Shown here piece by piece: positions 29,498-39,470 of a DNA stretch of 64,000 nt. The DNA is taken from assembly GCF_030813115.1 (NCBI RefSeq), contig NZ_JAUSTY010000023.1:1-64000 (forward strand). The letters are read 5' to 3'. The position numbers and the translations under genes are program-made. Position 1 is the first letter of the stretch. Every line of letters begins with the position of its first letter. This stretch comes from Bacillus horti. Its GTDB lineage: Bacteria; Bacillota; Bacilli; Caldalkalibacillales; JCM-10596. The notes below the pieces were generated by a model. It was given only the letters and a program-made list of their open reading frames with translations. It searched no databases and had not been told where the DNA came from.

Positions 29498-30149
29498 GTG
29501 AGCGGTTATAGAATTAACGAGCAGACAACAAAAAATTGTAGAGATCGTAAAGGATGAAGGCCCAATCACAGGGGAAAGTATTGCTGAAAAGCTTAACTTA
29601 ACACGTGCTACTCTGCGACCGGATCTAGCCATTTTAACCATGTCGGGTATTTTAGATGCTAGACCACGGGTGGGTTACTTTTTTTCAGGTAAAACAACGA
29701 TGCAGGCCATTGGTGAAAGTATAAAAAATAAGCTGGTCAATGACTACAAATCTGTTCCTATTTTAGTGAAAGAAAGCTCCACTGTTTATGAAGCTATATG
29801 CACAATGTTTCTAGAGGATGTGGGAACATTGTTTGTAGTGAATGATCATTCCCATTTGGTTGGTGTTGTCTCACGGAAGGACTTATTACGCTCAGCCATA
29901 GGACGTCAAGAGCTCGAGGTTATTCCGGTTAGCGTGATTATGACGAGGATGCCTAATCTTATTTTAACTTTCCCTGATGAATCGTTGCATGCAGCAGCTA
30001 CAAAGCTAATCCAATTTCAAATTGATGCACTTCCAGTAGTTAAGCCTTTAGCTAGCGATTCAGCAGCTCAAAAATACGAAATTGTAGGTCGCATCACCAA
30101 AACGTCAATTACGAAGGCATACGTAGAGCTAGGTAGTGAAGAATTGTGA
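29498..30149 (+). CDS. ccpN: CcpN-like regulator, start region disrupted
   Basis: CcpN represses gluconeogenic genes in B. subtilis. The N-terminal helix-turn-helix is encoded from 29511 ([19 protein letters not shown], then [22 protein letters not shown]), followed by two CBS domains. In that frame no ATG, GTG or TTG occurs between the stop at 29499-29501 and ATG 29640, which lies after the HTH. GTG 29498 starts V-S-G one frame off; deleting one T of the TT at 29506-29507 gives MSGIELTSRQ, closely matching the family N-terminus. Alternatively ATA 29508, 6 nt after AGGCGGTGA, is a rare start. Possible sequence error, frameshift mutation or unusual initiation. Coordinates assume the GTG. Confidence 0.75.
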
Positions 30150-30180
30150 GGAACAGCAGGGATTGGAGGAGGTTGAAAGG

Positions 30181-30999
30181 ATGGCTAGCCCAATTGAAAA
30201 GCTAAAGGTATTTGTCGTATCGGATTCGGTGGGGGAGACAGCTGAGTTGGTGGCTAAAGCTACAGCAAGTCAATTTGACTTGTCACGGATTGAGATAAGA
30301 AGAATTCCCTATGTAGAGGATATCGGTACAATTAATGAAGTTATACTAATGGCTAAGGACTCGAAATCGATTATCGCTTATACACTTGTTATTCCAGAGC
30401 TGCGTAAATATATGACGGAAAAAGCCAAGGAGCATAATTTACAGGCAATTGATATTATGGGACCTATGCTAGATGGCTTAGAGACTATTTTTAATGAGCC
30501 ACCAAGATCCAGCCCTGGAATGGTTCATCAGCTTGATGAGGATTACTACCGTAAGGTGGAAGCCATTGAATTCGCTGTAAAATACGATGATGGCAGGGAT
30601 CGTAGAGGGCTACAGAGAGCTGATATTGTGCTCATTGGGGTCTCAAGAACGTCCAAAACCCCATTATCCATGTATTTAGCTCATAAACGGATCAAGGTAG
30701 CCAATGTACCGTTAGTTCCGGAGGTTGCTCCACCAGAAGAGTTATTTGCCGTTGAACCAAAGAAATGCATTGGCTTAACGATTAATAAAGAAAAACTGAA
30801 CCAGATTCGTTCAGAAAGGTTAAAATCCTTAGGCCTACAAGCGGAAGCTAATTACGCTAACCTGCAAAGGATTGAACAAGAACTTCAATATGCAGCTACC
30901 GTTATGGATCAAATTGGCTGTATGGTTATAGATGTTTCGAATAAAGCGGTAGAAGAAACAGCAAATATTATTCTTGAATATTGCAGAAGGAATCAATAA
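30181..30999 (+). CDS. yqfL: YqfL, PEP synthase/PPDK regulatory protein family
   Basis: DUF299 family: bifunctional ADP-dependent kinase / Pi-dependent phosphorylase acting on pyruvate phosphate dikinase-type enzymes; in B. subtilis YqfL modulates CcpN. Seen: [17 protein letters not shown] near the start and the P-loop-like [18 protein letters not shown], then [22 protein letters not shown]. 272 residues. ATG 30181 follows AGGAGG by 8 nt; an in-frame GTG lies 45 nt upstream. Directly downstream of ccpN, the conserved arrangement. Confidence 0.93.
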   Translation: MASPIEKLKVFVVSDSVGETAELVAKATASQFDLSRIEIRRIPYVEDIGTINEVILMAKDSKSIIAYTLVIPELRKYMTEKAKEHNLQAIDIMGPMLDGLETIFNEPPRSSPGMVHQLDEDYYRKVEAIEFAVKYDDGRDRRGLQRADIVLIGVSRTSKTPLSMYLAHKRIKVANVPLVPEVAPPEELFAVEPKKCIGLTINKEKLNQIRSERLKSLGLQAEANYANLQRIEQELQYAATVMDQIGCMVIDVSNKAVEETANIILEYCRRNQ

Positions 31000-31014
31000 T
31001 AGAACGATTAGAAG

Positions 31015-31045
31015 TAGCTCGTAGGGTTCGAGCTATTTTTCTTTT
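31015..31045 (+). terminator. Terminator after yqfL
   Basis: TAGCTCG (31015-31021) pairs with CGAGCTA (31029-31035), followed by a T-rich tract. Confidence 0.75.
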
Positions 31046-31450
31046 AATACTATAGAACAGGGGTATTCATAATTTCGTCACAAAGAGAATTCTATCCAAA
31101 AAGATTTTATACAAAAAGAAGGAATGAAGATATGGATAGAGAATAGAATGTTAGAAGCAGAAACATCAAATGATTAAAAAGTCAAGTTTTTTTTGAAAAA
31201 ATAAGGATAAGATAAGAAAGGGAATGAATATTGTTATGTTCAACACTTTTCGACAGTTATTCGATAATTAAAACATATATACAGAAGAAGGATTTTAAAT
31301 AATCATGTAGAATTATTTAATATTGTAGAAATGATAGTGTGAAAATCATTATGTTTGTCTCATTAATGTGCTGGGTAGTAAACTAAAAACAGTGGATAAT
31401 GAGCAAAAGCTTTATTATTTTCAAATTGCGTTAAAAAATTGTCGAACAGG
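31046..31450. other. AT-rich intergenic region upstream of dnaG
   Basis: About 400 bp with no supported gene. It ends in the sigma-H promoter described separately. B. subtilis also has sigma-A promoters for this operon; several weak candidates exist here, but none is convincing. Confidence 0.5.
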
Positions 31451-31479
31451 GCAGGAATTTTAATTTGACTGACGAATTA
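31451..31479 (+). promoter_or_regulatory. Sigma-H promoter of dnaG-rpoD
   Basis: GCAGGAATT (31451-31459) fits the -35 consensus RnAGGAWWW, and GACGAATTA (31471-31479) fits the -10 consensus RnnGAATWW, with an 11-nt spacer. In B. subtilis the same operon has a sigma-H promoter active at the onset of sporulation. The match is complete, and the start site would lie about 25 nt before dnaG. Confidence 0.8.
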
Positions 31480-31510
31480 TTATTACCGAACCACTATTAG
31501 GAATGATGCT

Positions 31511-33343
31511 ATGTTAAAACCGATAGCGGATGAAACCATTGCTTTGATTTTGAAGAAAGCAGATATTGTTGATGTTATTGGTGAATATGTCCACCTCAAG
31601 AAAAGTGGCAGAGGTTATGTTGGACTATGTCCCTTTCATGCTGAAAAAACTCCTTCCTTCTCTGTATCAGCAGAGAAGCAGCTTTATAACTGCTTTGGAT
31701 GCGGGGCTGGAGGTAGTATATTCTCTTTTCTAATGGAAATGGAAGGTTATTCATTTCCACAATCTGTTAAGTATGTTGGAGAAAGGGTAGGAATATCCGT
31801 CCAACTGAATGGTGATTCTGCTCAAGCAGGAGAAACTAACCGCACAGAAAAAGAGTGGATGATTAAGGCGCATAGCTTATCAGCAAAACTGTTTCACCAT
31901 GTTTTGTTAGAGCGAGCTGAAGCTGAGCCAGCAAGAAAGTATCTCGAAAATAGGGGAATACGGTTAGAAACCATCAAGGAGTTTCAAATAGGCTATGCTC
32001 CTGCTTCATGGGATTTTCTAACTAGTTTTTTGCAGAAGAGGAACTTTCCATTAGAACTGCTGGAACAGGCGGGGTTAATTACTCAAGGAAAAACCTCAAA
32101 CTATTACGATCGTTTCAGGGATAGAATTATGTTTCCGATTTTGGACTCTCAAAGTCAGGTTGTTGCTTTTGGTGGACGGCTGCTTGGGGAAGGTGTCCCT
32201 AAATATTTAAATAGCCCTGAGAGCTTGATTTTTAGGAAAAGTCGCTTGTTGTATAACTTTCAAAGATCAAGAACGACGATTCGCAATGAACAGACAACTG
32301 TACTTTTCGAAGGATATGTTGATGTTATTTCTGCATGGCAGGCAGGCGTGACCAATACAATTGCTACGATGGGTACTTCCTTGTCAGAGGAACAAACCAG
32401 ATTAATTCGCCGTAACAGTGAGAAGGTTATTCTCTGTTATGATGGGGACCAGGCTGGGATTGATGCGATTACACGTGCAGCCGACCTTTTAGAAAAGCAA
32501 GGTTGTATCATAAAAATTGCAGCGTTACCTGATGGATTAGATCCTGATGACTATATTCGAAAATTTGGATCTGAGGCTTTCCAAAAGAAAGTGAATCATG
32601 AGTCGAAATCGTTTGTCGCTTTTCGTATTGAAGCGTTAAGAAGAGGAAGAAACTTACTGGATGACGGAGAAAGAATGAGGTATATAGGGGAAGCCTTAGC
32701 CGTCATTAGCAAATTAACAACCGCTGTGGAACGTGACCATTATCTTAGACAATTAGCTGAAGAATTTTCCTTGTCCTTAGATGCTCTAAAGCAGGAGCAG
32801 TATCGGCTCTATAGAGCGGAAAAAAAGAAGGAAAATATGGATAAAGTTGATGAGAGGTGGAATAATAATAAAAATACAGGCAAACATTTGGTCGCAAAAC
32901 AAATGTTTCCGGCGTTTCACACTGCAGAAAGAATGCTTTTAGCACATATGCTACACAGCGCAGAAGTGACGAAACAGATACAAGAAGAAATAGGTAGTAA
33001 TTTTAATATCGATGAGCATGTGGCTTTAGCCACTTATTTATATGCTTTTCATGAAACTCATTCTGATATCCATGTATTTATTTCTACTCTTCAAGATAAA
33101 GAATTAAGCCAATTAGCCACTCAATTATTAATGCTCACTATTGAAACAGAACCTTCACAGAAAACACTTCAGGATTATATCTATGAAGTTCTATCTTATC
33201 CAATAAAAAAAGAAATTAGCACTAGGGAAGAGGAGAAGGTTAGGCTTGAACGGCAAGGTGATGCTATTCAGGCCGCACATTTAGCAGCAACAATTATCAA
33301 AATGAAGAAGCAGCTTAAGAAGCAAAGAGAAAACTCTTTCTAA
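31511..33343 (+). CDS. dnaG: DnaG, DNA primase
   Basis: Synthesises RNA primers at the replication fork. The CHC2 zinc finger is Cys40-His43-Cys61-Cys64 (LCPFHAEKTPSFSV, NCFGCGAGG). The TOPRIM core has LFEGYVDVISAWQAG and ILCYDGDQAGIDA. The C-terminal third binds DnaB helicase and contains a polar low-complexity stretch (DERWNNNKNTGK). 610 residues. ATG 31511 has AGGA upstream. First gene of the dnaG-rpoD operon. Confidence 0.97.
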   Translation: MLKPIADETIALILKKADIVDVIGEYVHLKKSGRGYVGLCPFHAEKTPSFSVSAEKQLYNCFGCGAGGSIFSFLMEMEGYSFPQSVKYVGERVGISVQLNGDSAQAGETNRTEKEWMIKAHSLSAKLFHHVLLERAEAEPARKYLENRGIRLETIKEFQIGYAPASWDFLTSFLQKRNFPLELLEQAGLITQGKTSNYYDRFRDRIMFPILDSQSQVVAFGGRLLGEGVPKYLNSPESLIFRKSRLLYNFQRSRTTIRNEQTTVLFEGYVDVISAWQAGVTNTIATMGTSLSEEQTRLIRRNSEKVILCYDGDQAGIDAITRAADLLEKQGCIIKIAALPDGLDPDDYIRKFGSEAFQKKVNHESKSFVAFRIEALRRGRNLLDDGERMRYIGEALAVISKLTTAVERDHYLRQLAEEFSLSLDALKQEQYRLYRAEKKKENMDKVDERWNNNKNTGKHLVAKQMFPAFHTAERMLLAHMLHSAEVTKQIQEEIGSNFNIDEHVALATYLYAFHETHSDIHVFISTLQDKELSQLATQLLMLTIETEPSQKTLQDYIYEVLSYPIKKEISTREEEKVRLERQGDAIQAAHLAATIIKMKKQLKKQRENSF

Positions 33344-33392
33344 CCAAGTCTCCCTTGAGGCTAAGCTGTAGTTTGAGGAAGGAGGGAAAGTT

Positions 33393-34514
33393 ATGGCTGA
33401 TCAACAAACACGTCATCAGGATCCAGATTTAACACTAGAACAGGTTAAAGAACAATTGCTGGAGCTTGGTAAAAAGCGTGGAGTTCTCACATATAAAGAG
33501 ATTATCAGCAAGCTTTCTGGTTTTGATCAAGACGCCGATCAAATTGATGAATATTATGAGTTCCTTAATGAACAAGGGGTAGAAGTGATTAATGAATCTG
33601 AGGATGAAGACGATATAACCATCAGTGTTACAGATGAAGAAGCTGATGAGTTTAAGATGGATGATTTATCTGTTCCTCCAGGAATTAAGATTAATGATCC
33701 AGTCCGCATGTATCTTAAGGAAATTGGCCGTGTCCCTCTTCTATCGGCAAATGAGGAAATTGAATTAGCGAAGCGAATTGAGGACGGGGACGAGGAAGCA
33801 AAAAGGCGTCTGGCCGAAGCAAACCTTCGTCTTGTAGTAAGTATTGCAAAACGATATGTCGGCAGAGGAATGCTTTTCTTAGATTTAATCCAAGAAGGCA
33901 ACATGGGTCTTATTAAAGCGGTAGAGAAGTTTAACTATCGCAAAGGATTTAAATTCAGTACGTATGCTACTTGGTGGATTAGACAGGCAATTACCAGAGC
34001 TATTGCAGACCAAGCTAGAACAATACGTATTCCTGTACACATGGTTGAAACGATTAATAAATTGATCCGTGTTCAACGTCAGCTTTTACAGGAACTAGGA
34101 AGGGAACCTACTCCAGAAGAAGTGGCTGAAGAAATGGATTTCACACCTGAAAAGGTCAGAGAGATTCTTAAAATAGCACAAGAGCCAGTTTCATTAGAAA
34201 CACCTATTGGAGAAGAGGATGATTCTCATCTTGGAGACTTTATAGAAGACCAGGATGCTCTTGCTCCATCAGATGCAGCAGCCTATGAGCTGTTAAAAGA
34301 ACAATTAGAGGATGTACTTGATACACTTACAGATAGAGAAGAAAATGTCTTACGCCTTCGTTTTGGCTTGGATGACGGACGAACTCGCACACTTGAAGAA
34401 GTTGGCAAAGTATTCGGTGTGACGAGAGAACGTATTCGTCAAATTGAGGCAAAAGCACTTCGCAAGCTGCGTCATCCTAGCCGTAGTAAGCGTTTGAAAG
34501 ACTTTTTAGAATAG
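33393..34514 (+). CDS. rpoD: Primary sigma factor SigA (RpoD)
   Basis: Housekeeping sigma factor, 373 residues. Region 1.1 is at the N-terminus ([25 protein letters not shown]), region 1.2 [17 protein letters not shown]-like, region 2 [36 protein letters not shown], region 3 [14 protein letters not shown], and region 4.2 [35 protein letters not shown] 33393 lies behind GGAAGGAGGG. The order dnaG-rpoD-cccA-trmK-yqfO is conserved, here interrupted by a repeat, a membrane protein and an acyl-CoA dehydrogenase. Confidence 0.98.
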   Translation: MADQQTRHQDPDLTLEQVKEQLLELGKKRGVLTYKEIISKLSGFDQDADQIDEYYEFLNEQGVEVINESEDEDDITISVTDEEADEFKMDDLSVPPGIKINDPVRMYLKEIGRVPLLSANEEIELAKRIEDGDEEAKRRLAEANLRLVVSIAKRYVGRGMLFLDLIQEGNMGLIKAVEKFNYRKGFKFSTYATWWIRQAITRAIADQARTIRIPVHMVETINKLIRVQRQLLQELGREPTPEEVAEEMDFTPEKVREILKIAQEPVSLETPIGEEDDSHLGDFIEDQDALAPSDAAAYELLKEQLEDVLDTLTDREENVLRLRFGLDDGRTRTLEEVGKVFGVTRERIRQIEAKALRKLRHPSRSKRLKDFLE

Positions 34515-34570
34515 AATCTATGTATTCTCTCCCTATCATCGCATAACGTAATAGCAAATAAAATAAGTCG

Positions 34571-34609
34571 ATAGTCCTACTTTAATTTTTATGAGTAGGA
34601 CTATTTTCT
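34571..34609 (+). terminator. Terminator of dnaG-rpoD
   Basis: ATAGTCCTACT (34571-34581) pairs perfectly with AGTAGGACTAT (34594-34604), then TTTTCTT. Confidence 0.9.
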
Positions 34610-34618
34610 TAACGTTTA

Positions 34619-34742
34619 AGAAAGTATGAAATTTGATACCATGTTTTCTTCAAATTTTATACTTTCTGACGGCAAGAAAAGCTTCCTCTAATGATGGACT
34701 AGACGACTTCTTCGAGGGGGGCCTCGGTAGAAGCTTTTCTTA
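34619..34742. repeat. Two-hairpin intergenic repeat, copy 2
   Basis: Second copy of the element at 68-190. The AT-rich first hairpin and the flanks of the second (GAAAAGCTTC/GAAGCTTTTC) are kept. Divergence concentrates in the apical part of the second hairpin, where GAGAGGACTTCAA becomes GAGGGGGGCCTCGG. It follows the rpoD terminator by 10 nt, so it would be outside that transcript. Confidence 0.8.
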
Positions 34743-34873
34743 TATTTTTGAAAAGGATAAGGAGTTTTTTTGAAAGAATCTGGAGCTTTTTTCCTCTTAA
34801 ATATTTTCGATTTTAACCCGATATTACAAATGAGAGGATTTAATATTTTATGAATGTGGATAGGGGAGCAAGC

Positions 34874-35539
34874 ATGGACCAAAAAACAAAGGTAGTTATC
34901 CAAGAAATAAAGTATTGGAAGAAAAATAAGCTGCTTCCTGAACATTACTGTGACTTTCTTCTTGCTTTATACACGGAGGGTTCTGAAAATATACCGGAAG
35001 AAAAAACAAAACTTACTTTTACGAAATATAAAAAAGTAATACGTTATTTCATCATTTTTACTGCTGCTATTAGTGCTGTGATATTCTTGTTTTTTAGTAA
35101 TTTTATGAGTCAATTACAAGTACCTCTTCCATTCATATTGTATGGTCTAGGGATATTACTGTTGTTAATTGGGATAAGGTATAAGGTTTTTTTCATACAG
35201 TGTCTTTCTTTGTTGTTCATCGTTTTGCTAACGGCATGGAGCACTCTTCCGTTTCTACCAGAGTGGGGTGGCTATATAATAGTGGAAGCAGCTTGGATCG
35301 GCGGGAGTCTTTTGTTTCTAGCCCTTTCACGACGATTGTATAAGCTGAACGCTAAGCTATGTGTAACCTTGTATGTTAATGGAATCGTTTTGTTGTTTGT
35401 ACCTTCTTTTCAAGCCATGTATATGGATGAATTTCGCTTAGGGGTTATTCAGGTAGTCCTTGTTGCCAAATTCTTTTGTACGTTTGTTTTAATAAGAAAA
35501 TGGCACCCTATTCGTTTACTGTTAAAAGGCTCAGAGTAA
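34874..35539 (+). CDS. Integral membrane protein of unknown function
   Basis: A 221-residue protein. The N-terminus is soluble (MDQKTKVVIQEIKYWKKNKLLPEH), then about six hydrophobic segments follow from residue 55 to the end, and the C-terminus is short and basic. I do not recognise the family. ATG 34874 has AGGGGAG 5 nt upstream and is preferred over ATG 34850. It lies between the repeat and the acd promoter, probably a single-gene unit. Confidence 0.7.
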   Translation: MDQKTKVVIQEIKYWKKNKLLPEHYCDFLLALYTEGSENIPEEKTKLTFTKYKKVIRYFIIFTAAISAVIFLFFSNFMSQLQVPLPFILYGLGILLLLIGIRYKVFFIQCLSLLFIVLLTAWSTLPFLPEWGGYIIVEAAWIGGSLLFLALSRRLYKLNAKLCVTLYVNGIVLLFVPSFQAMYMDEFRLGVIQVVLVAKFFCTFVLIRKWHPIRLLLKGSE

Positions 35540-35604
35540 AATAGATATCAGGGATTTAAGGGATTGTTTTGAACCTGATTACGAGAATCTCTTTTTAATT
35601 TGTA

Positions 35605-35634
35605 TTGCATTCATCAGGAATAGAAGAATATAAT
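35605..35634 (+). promoter_or_regulatory. Candidate promoter for the acyl-CoA dehydrogenase gene
   Basis: TTGCAT (35605-35610), 18-nt spacer, perfect TATAAT (35629-35634). Confidence 0.55.
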
Positions 35635-35686
35635 GGAACTAGAAATGAAAGCGCATACATTATAGGTTAAAAGGAGAGGGGAAGTC

Positions 35687-36829
35687 ATGAATTTTGAACT
35701 AACTCAGGATCAGCAAATGATCAGGCAAATGATTCGAGAATTTTCAGAGAGTGAAGTAGCACCTGGAGCGGAGGAACGTGACAAGAAAAAGGAGTTTCCC
35801 AAAGAGATCTTCGATCAGCTAGGGAAGCTAGGGATTTTAGGTTTGCCTTTTCCAGAAGAATACGGGGGTGGCGGTGCTGATACGGTAAGCTTTGCCCTTG
35901 TTGTTGAAGAGCTTAGTCGTGGTTGTGGGAGTACAGGAATTACGTACTCAGCACATGTATCATTAGGTGGGGCACCGATTCATCTTTTCGGGACAGAGGA
36001 ACAGAAAAAAACTTATTTAACTCCTTTATGCACGGGAGAATATTTGGGTGCTTTTGGTCTCACTGAACCGAGCGCTGGCTCAGATGCGGGTGGAACAAAA
36101 ACAACTGCTGTTAAAAAGGCAGATAAGTGGGTTCTAAATGGGAGCAAATGCTATATAACAAACGCCAGCTATGCCAAGAATTTAGCCTTAACAGCGGTAA
36201 CAGGGCAAAAATCAGAAAATACTAAGGAGATTTCAGCGTTTATTGTCCCGACTGATTCAGAAGGCTTTAAGGTGCTAAGTCGATATGAAAAGATGGGTCT
36301 GCATGCTTCAGACACAACGGAGCTTGTGTTAGAGGATGTGCATATTCCAGAAGAAAATATGCTTGGAGGCAAAGGGAACGGTCTTAAGCAATTTCTCATC
36401 ACACTTGATGGGGGAAGAATAGGGATTGGGGCTATGGCCGTTGGAATAGCTCAAGCAGCCTACGAAAAAGCTTTGAGCTATGCTAAGGAACGAGTTCAGT
36501 TTGGACGGTCTATTTCTCGTTTCCAGGCGATCCAGCATAAGCTAGCTGATATGGCCATGAATCTTGAGCTTGCCCGATTAATGGTGTATAAGGCAGCGTG
36601 GCTTAAGGATTTAGGTAAAAACTTTACCAAGGAAGCCTCCATGGCTAAGCTCTTTGCTTCAGAGGCATGTATGAAAATTTGTGACCAAGCCGTACAAATC
36701 CATGGTGGCTACGGCTATATGCGTGATTACCATGTAGAGCGTTACTTTAGAGATGCCAAGCTACTAGAAATTGGAGAAGGAACATCAGAAATTCAGCGTA
36801 ATGTAATCGCAAGAGAGATTGGCTGTTAG
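35687..36829 (+). CDS. Acyl-CoA dehydrogenase
   Basis: FAD-dependent oxidation of acyl-CoA to 2-enoyl-CoA. Seen: [26 protein letters not shown], the ACAD signature [15 protein letters not shown], and [35 protein letters not shown] with the C-terminal catalytic Glu position typical of short-chain/branched-chain enzymes. 380 residues. ATG 35687 follows GGAGAGGGG. Substrate chain length cannot be told. Its position between rpoD and cccA is not the B. subtilis order, so it is a local insertion. Confidence 0.93.
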   Translation: MNFELTQDQQMIRQMIREFSESEVAPGAEERDKKKEFPKEIFDQLGKLGILGLPFPEEYGGGGADTVSFALVVEELSRGCGSTGITYSAHVSLGGAPIHLFGTEEQKKTYLTPLCTGEYLGAFGLTEPSAGSDAGGTKTTAVKKADKWVLNGSKCYITNASYAKNLALTAVTGQKSENTKEISAFIVPTDSEGFKVLSRYEKMGLHASDTTELVLEDVHIPEENMLGGKGNGLKQFLITLDGGRIGIGAMAVGIAQAAYEKALSYAKERVQFGRSISRFQAIQHKLADMAMNLELARLMVYKAAWLKDLGKNFTKEASMAKLFASEACMKICDQAVQIHGGYGYMRDYHVERYFRDAKLLEIGEGTSEIQRNVIAREIGC

Positions 36830-36895
36830 AGGAGTGAAATGTGAGTAAAAGCGCGTAAAATGTTTGAAATTTGTTAAACTATATCTATGTAAATA

Positions 36896-36924
36896 TGGAT
36901 AGAATAAAGACAACATGGTATAAT
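36896..36924 (+). promoter_or_regulatory. Candidate promoter for the cytochrome c gene
   Basis: TGGATA (36896-36901), 17-nt spacer, perfect TATAAT (36919-36924). The -35 match is weak. Confidence 0.4.
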
Positions 36925-36965
36925 CATCAGAGTGGATATATACTTGCGAGGAGGAAGTCGTAGAA

Positions 36966-37310
36966 ATGAGTCCTATTAGAGTCTTCTTATCTATATTTGC
37001 TGTAGGTATACTGCTTACAGTTGTTCTAGGAGTAGTCGGTTTAAATACTGATACTGATTTAGCCGAAGGCGAAAATGGTGGAACCGATACAGAGTCTGCA
37101 AATGTTCCTCAATTCATGAACAGTTGTATTAATTGTCATGGAACTGATTTAAGCGGTCAAGGAACAGCACCGGGCTTACTTGATTTATCTCATTTATCCG
37201 AAGAGGAAATCATGGATATTCTTGTTAATGGTCAAGGAGCAATGCCAGGTGGAATGGCAGCCGGGAATGAAGATGAGGTTATTGAATACTTACTTTCCAT
37301 CCAAGAATAA
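36966..37310 (+). CDS. cccA: Membrane-anchored cytochrome c550-like protein
   Basis: Small c-type cytochrome (114 residues). An N-terminal membrane anchor (residues 5-25), a short acidic linker, then one CxxCH heme site (SCINCHGTDLSG) and a downstream Met-ligand candidate in GAMPGGMAAG. Likely electron carrier on the outer face of the membrane to a terminal oxidase. GAGGAGG precedes ATG 36966. It lies between rpoD and trmK as in B. subtilis. Confidence 0.93.
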   Translation: MSPIRVFLSIFAVGILLTVVLGVVGLNTDTDLAEGENGGTDTESANVPQFMNSCINCHGTDLSGQGTAPGLLDLSHLSEEEIMDILVNGQGAMPGGMAAGNEDEVIEYLLSIQE

Positions 37311-37436
37311 AACAAATAGGGATATGAACCGAGGGTGATGATAGAGCTACTACCTACATAGGTTTCGTATCTTGACTTTAACGATAAAACATATAGCTTG
37401 TTTAATCATTAGGTCGTATAAGCAGTATGAAAAAGG

Positions 37437-37462
37437 AGAACTTCGTCTAGAAGTTCTTTTTT
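37437..37462 (+). terminator. Terminator after cccA
   Basis: AGAACTTC (37437-37444) and GAAGTTCT (37450-37457) with a 5-nt loop and T-run. Confidence 0.88.
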
Positions 37463-37547
37463 ACACTATAAAGGAAGTAAAATTTGATAACTAAAGCTAT
37501 GGAGTTTTTTTGAGACTATACAGAAACAATGGCAAGGGAGTATTGAA

Positions 37548-38270
37548 ATGAATGAACATCATTTATCAAAACGTTTAGCTGAGGTTGCCTCATTGGTTCC
37601 ACCCGGCAGTCGCTTAGCAGACATAGGATCAGATCATGCCTACTTACCGGTTCACTTACTTATTCAAGGAAAGATTTGTACAGCAGTTGCTGGAGAAATT
37701 AACCCTGGACCTTTGGAATCGGCTAAAAACCAAGTGGAAAAGCTTGGCCTACAAGGTGTGGTCGACGTGAGATTAGGGGACGGTCTTGAGGTAATCCATC
37801 AGGATGAAATTGATGTGATCTGTATAGCGGGCATGGGTGGATCATTAATTAGTCAGATTCTTTCAGAAGGAAAAGAAAAATTACATAAGGTTAAAAGATT
37901 AATCCTACAGCCGAATGTAGCAGGACATTTGGTTAGAGAGTGGCTACTGAATGAAGGCTGGGAGCTGCTATATGAGAATATGATTAAAGAGGATCAGAAA
38001 TATTATGAAGTTTTAATGGCAGAAAGAGGTAATGCTGAAGCTCCATATCAATCCTATGCTACTCAAAGGGATCGTAAAAGAGCTGTTTTAATGGGACCAT
38101 TTCTATCACAGGACCCAAATGAAGCTTTTAGAGAGAAGTGGGAGCAAGAGGTTGATAAAAGAAATAAAATTTTGGAGTCATTAGCTCACTCAGAGGGAAT
38201 AGATAAGCAGGACAAAATAGACAAAGTAAAGGATGAAATGGCACTAATTGAGGAGGGATTAAAGCAATGA
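37548..38270 (+). CDS. trmK: TrmK, tRNA m1A22 methyltransferase
   Basis: SAM-dependent enzyme methylating N1 of A22 in bacterial tRNA. Motif I is SRLADIGSDHAYLPVHLL; CIAGMGGSLISQIL and LQPNVAGHLVREWLLNEGW follow. 240 residues, with a C-terminal coiled coil (DKRNKILESLAHSEG and beyond). Its stop overlaps the yqfO start by 4 nt (ATGA), so they are translationally coupled. Confidence 0.95.
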   Translation: MNEHHLSKRLAEVASLVPPGSRLADIGSDHAYLPVHLLIQGKICTAVAGEINPGPLESAKNQVEKLGLQGVVDVRLGDGLEVIHQDEIDVICIAGMGGSLISQILSEGKEKLHKVKRLILQPNVAGHLVREWLLNEGWELLYENMIKEDQKYYEVLMAERGNAEAPYQSYATQRDRKRAVLMGPFLSQDPNEAFREKWEQEVDKRNKILESLAHSEGIDKQDKIDKVKDEMALIEEGLKQ

Positions 38271-39382
38271 GTGTACAGGGTCAAACAATTATTCAATGGT
38301 TTGAACAGTTTAGCCCCAAGCATTTAGCTGAGGATTGGGACAAGGTTGGGCTACAAATTGGAACCCTTCAAAAGGAAATATCCCGTGTATTAGTGACACT
38401 TGATATTACACCAGAGGTCGTAGATGAAGCGATTGCCAAAAAAGCCGAATTAATCATAGCCCATCATCCTGTTATATTTCAGTCCTTAAAGCATTTAAGA
38501 ACAGATCTTCCGCAGGGAAAGATTTATGAAAAGCTAATCAAACAGGATATTGCCGTATATACAGCTCATACTAATCTAGATATCACTGAAGGGGGAGTGA
38601 ACGACTGGTTAGCTGAAGCGTTACAGCTTAAAGATATAACACTACTTACAACGACCTATCAAGAGCCATTGAAGAAACTTGTGGTGTTCGTTCCTCTCTA
38701 TCATGAAGGACAGCTAAGGGATGCTTTAGGTAAAAGTGGAGCTGGTCATATCGGTCAATATAGTCATTGTATGTTTGCTACGCAAGGTGTAGGGAGCTTT
38801 TTACCTGGTGAAGGAACTGAACCATTTATAGGAAAGCAAGGGACAATTGAAAAGGTAGATGAGGTTCGCTTGGAAACCATTTATCCAGCATCCTTAGAGA
38901 AAAAGGTTCTTCAGGCTATGTTCAATGCACATCCGTATGAAGAAGTTGCTTATGACATTTACCCTGTTCAGCAAGTAGGAAAAAACTTAGGGCTAGGCCG
39001 AGTGGGTAAGCTTTCGCAAGAGTATACTCTAAGAGAGTTTGCTGAACATGTAAAAGAAAATTTTCAAATCCAGACATGTAGGGTTGTAGGGGATTTGGAT
39101 AAAACCGTGAAAAAAGTAGCTGTATTAGGGGGGAGTGGGAGCAAGTATCTTTATGCTGCTCTTCACAGTGGAGCAGACGTGTATGTTACTGGAGATCTTG
39201 ACTTTCATACGGCCCATGATGCTTTGTTAAAAGGGCTAGCTCTTGTTGATCCAGGACATCATGTGGAAAAGGTAATGATAACAGGAGTACAACGTGTATT
39301 AGAACAGTTCGCCAATAAAGCAGGACAAAAGCTTGAAGTGCTTGCCAGTGAAGTGGATACAGAGCCTTTTACTTTTCTATGA
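38267..39382 (+). CDS. yqfO: YqfO, Nif3-like metal-binding protein
   Basis: Nif3/DUF34 family, with a dinuclear metal site and, in Gram-positives, a PII/CutA-like inserted domain (here about residues 130-230, PLKKLVVFVPLYHEGQL onward). Metal ligand motifs: IIAHHPVIFQ, VYTAHTNLDI and a C-terminal DFHTAHD. 371 residues. Often annotated GTP cyclohydrolase I type 2, but that activity is doubtful. ATG overlaps the trmK stop. Confidence 0.93.
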   Translation: MSVQGQTIIQWFEQFSPKHLAEDWDKVGLQIGTLQKEISRVLVTLDITPEVVDEAIAKKAELIIAHHPVIFQSLKHLRTDLPQGKIYEKLIKQDIAVYTAHTNLDITEGGVNDWLAEALQLKDITLLTTTYQEPLKKLVVFVPLYHEGQLRDALGKSGAGHIGQYSHCMFATQGVGSFLPGEGTEPFIGKQGTIEKVDEVRLETIYPASLEKKVLQAMFNAHPYEEVAYDIYPVQQVGKNLGLGRVGKLSQEYTLREFAEHVKENFQIQTCRVVGDLDKTVKKVAVLGGSGSKYLYAALHSGADVYVTGDLDFHTAHDALLKGLALVDPGHHVEKVMITGVQRVLEQFANKAGQKLEVLASEVDTEPFTFL

Positions 39383-39419
39383 GATCAACCCTAACAAACA
39401 ATTATGCTTTTTTTAAAAC

Positions 39420-39470
39420 AAAGCTAACACTAGACGCTGAGCGTTTATTAATGTGTTCAGCTTTTTTCTT
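39420..39470 (+). terminator. Terminator after yqfO
   Basis: AAGCTAACAC and GTGTTCAGCTT pair at the base, an inner ACGCT/AGCGT helix sits above, and a T-rich tract follows. Confidence 0.7.

Noticed and set aside
34850-34873. Longer start of the membrane protein at ATG 34850
   Set aside because: The internal ATG 34874 has the better-placed AGGGGAG; the extra residues include its SD region.
37480-37495. Third copy of the two-hairpin repeat (AAAATTTGATA)
   Set aside because: Only a short AT-rich match; no hairpin partner or second arm.
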